Below are positions 63,339 to 64,000 of a stretch of DNA of 64,000 nt, one piece after another; within the stretch, counting starts at the first letter, position 1, and every line of letters begins with the position of its first letter. The position numbers and the translations under genes were made by a program. A model generated the notes under the pieces. The model was not told the origin of the DNA and ran no database searches. It saw only the letters and a program-made list of their open reading frames with translations. This DNA comes from Umezawaea tangerina (lineage in GTDB: Bacteria; Actinomycetota; Actinomycetes; Mycobacteriales; Pseudonocardiaceae): NCBI RefSeq assembly GCF_003002815.1, contig NZ_PVTF01000002.1:558001-622000 (forward strand). Direction: 5' to 3'.

Positions 63339-63962
63339 GTGGCGGAGGTGCCGAAGCCGTGGCTGGTCGATGACGAGTTATGGGACCTGGTCGAACCACT
63401 GATCCCGGTGCCACCACGCCAGACCCGCAACCCCGGCCGGAAGCGATTACCGGATCGTCTGTGCCTGCAAGGCATCCTGTTCCTCCTGCACACCCCACCC
63501 CCTGGGAGCACCTACCCCAGGGGGTGGGGTTCGGATCGGACATGACCTGCTGGCGGCGACTGCGGGACTGGAGCGAGGCCGGAGTCTGGCAACGCCTGCA
63601 CGAGGTCATGCTCACCGAACTCCGCGAGGCCGACCGGATCGACTGGTCCCGCGCGGTCGTGGACTCCTCCCACGTGAGGGCGCTAAAAAGAAGCCGTGTA
63701 TCGGCCCGAGCCCGGTCGACCGCGGACGTGCCGGCTCCAAGCACCACCTGATCACCGACGGTGAAGGCATCCCGCTGGCGGTGATCCTCACCGCTGGCAA
63801 CAGGCACGACATCACGCAACTACTACCCCTGGTCGACGCGATCCCGCCGGTACGCGGCAAGCACGGCTACGCATCCGCTGGGAACGCCGTGCCGACATCC
63901 ACCAAGCGTTCCCTGAGCTGGCCTGCGTGCTGATCTGCTACCGGCGCCTCCACGCATTTTGA
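63339..63962 (+). pseudogene. broken IS5-family transposase
   Basis: Three frames read a degraded IS5-type (IS427-like) transposase: MAEVPKPWLVDDELWDLVEP with RKRLPDRLCLQGILFLLHT, then, one base out, FGSDMTCWRRLRDWSEAGVW, then KHHLITDGEGIPLAV and ITQLLPLVDAIPPVRGKHG, then RIRWERRADIHQAF. A one-base loss near 63495, a second shift near 63690, and about 50 residues missing before the RIRWERR part make it inactive. A 14-bp inverted repeat (CCCCACCCCCTGGG and its inverse) marks the first break. Confidence 0.85.
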
Positions 63963-64000
63963 TAGGAGGCCTAAAGGTCCTTGCACTCGGCCGCTCATTC

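Noticed and set aside
63281-64000. An intact insertion sequence
   Set aside because: Three reading frames are needed and a section is missing. The right end lies at the window edge, and no matching terminal repeats could be confirmed.

Overview
The window is high-GC DNA (by eye about 70-75 % G+C, with a strong G/C third-codon bias, many GTG starts and ATGA/GTGA gene overlaps) from an actinomycete. Tat/lipoprotein leaders, secreted plant-polymer hydrolases, GAF-ANTAR and SpoIIE/STAS/HATPase regulators, P450-ferredoxin pairs and a KdpFABC operon fit a Pseudonocardiales soil bacterium of the Saccharothrix/Lentzea/Actinosynnema kind. That placement is inference; no rRNA or tRNA gene was seen.

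Layout. 0-10.3 kb: the 3' end of a secreted GH43-type hydrolase, a PucR-type regulator, an alpha/beta hydrolase, a GAF-ANTAR protein, a translationally coupled operon (metallo-beta-lactamase-fold hydrolase, DedA membrane protein, membrane-anchored phosphodiesterase-like protein), a small HATPase, a palindromic repeat element, and a MarR/quinone-oxidoreductase divergent pair. 10.4-15.3 kb: kdpFABC preceded by a 27-residue membrane ORF outside the usual small-gene range and by an array of 11-bp direct repeats. 15.3-29.6 kb: orphan TPR protein, front-end-like desaturase, DUF305 lipoprotein, aldehyde dehydrogenase, NAD-epimerase and LysR regulator, a MITE-like element next to a decayed subtilase, class A beta-lactamase, second HATPase, Ser/Thr kinase with an outside ricin-type lectin domain, two coupled membrane proteins, and a secreted GH27 alpha-galactosidase.

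29.7-38.5 kb: a possible 37-39 residue ORF between strong hairpins, a P450, and a shikimate/quinate catabolic locus (3-dehydroshikimate dehydratase fused to an HPPD-like domain, shikimate dehydrogenase, TetR regulator, MHS-family transporter) carrying two matching operator candidates; then an ECF sigma factor with a coupled membrane protein. 38.4-44 kb: HSL-type esterase, large TPR protein, SpoIIE-type phosphatase, MarR regulator and STAS protein; the phosphatase and STAS protein both have changed key residues. 44-52 kb: secreted hydrolase, SCO6745-family protein, a P450/TetR/ferredoxin/ferredoxin-reductase operon that runs into a broken SDR gene, and a cobalamin-binding protein with a CarH-type W-x9-EH motif but no DNA-binding domain. 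52-57.8 kb: TetR and alpha/beta hydrolase sharing repeated operators, oxidoreductases, and a secreted beta-helix protein behind a near-perfect CebR-type box. 57.8-64 kb: GH10-CBM2 xylanase, a compound minisatellite, a NarL-type two-component pair, a Sua5-type tRNA-modification enzyme and a broken IS5-family transposase.

Together the window reads as chromosomal, niche-adaptive content: polymer degradation (GH43, GH27, GH10, beta-helix protein), aromatic-precursor catabolism, potassium uptake, and many one-component or partner-switching regulators. No biosynthetic core enzymes, CRISPR array or phage module were seen. The most unusual items are the HTH-less CarH-like sensor, the altered SpoIIE/STAS pair, the kdp upstream repeat array with its micro-ORF, and the two hairpin elements that share a GGCCGACT core.
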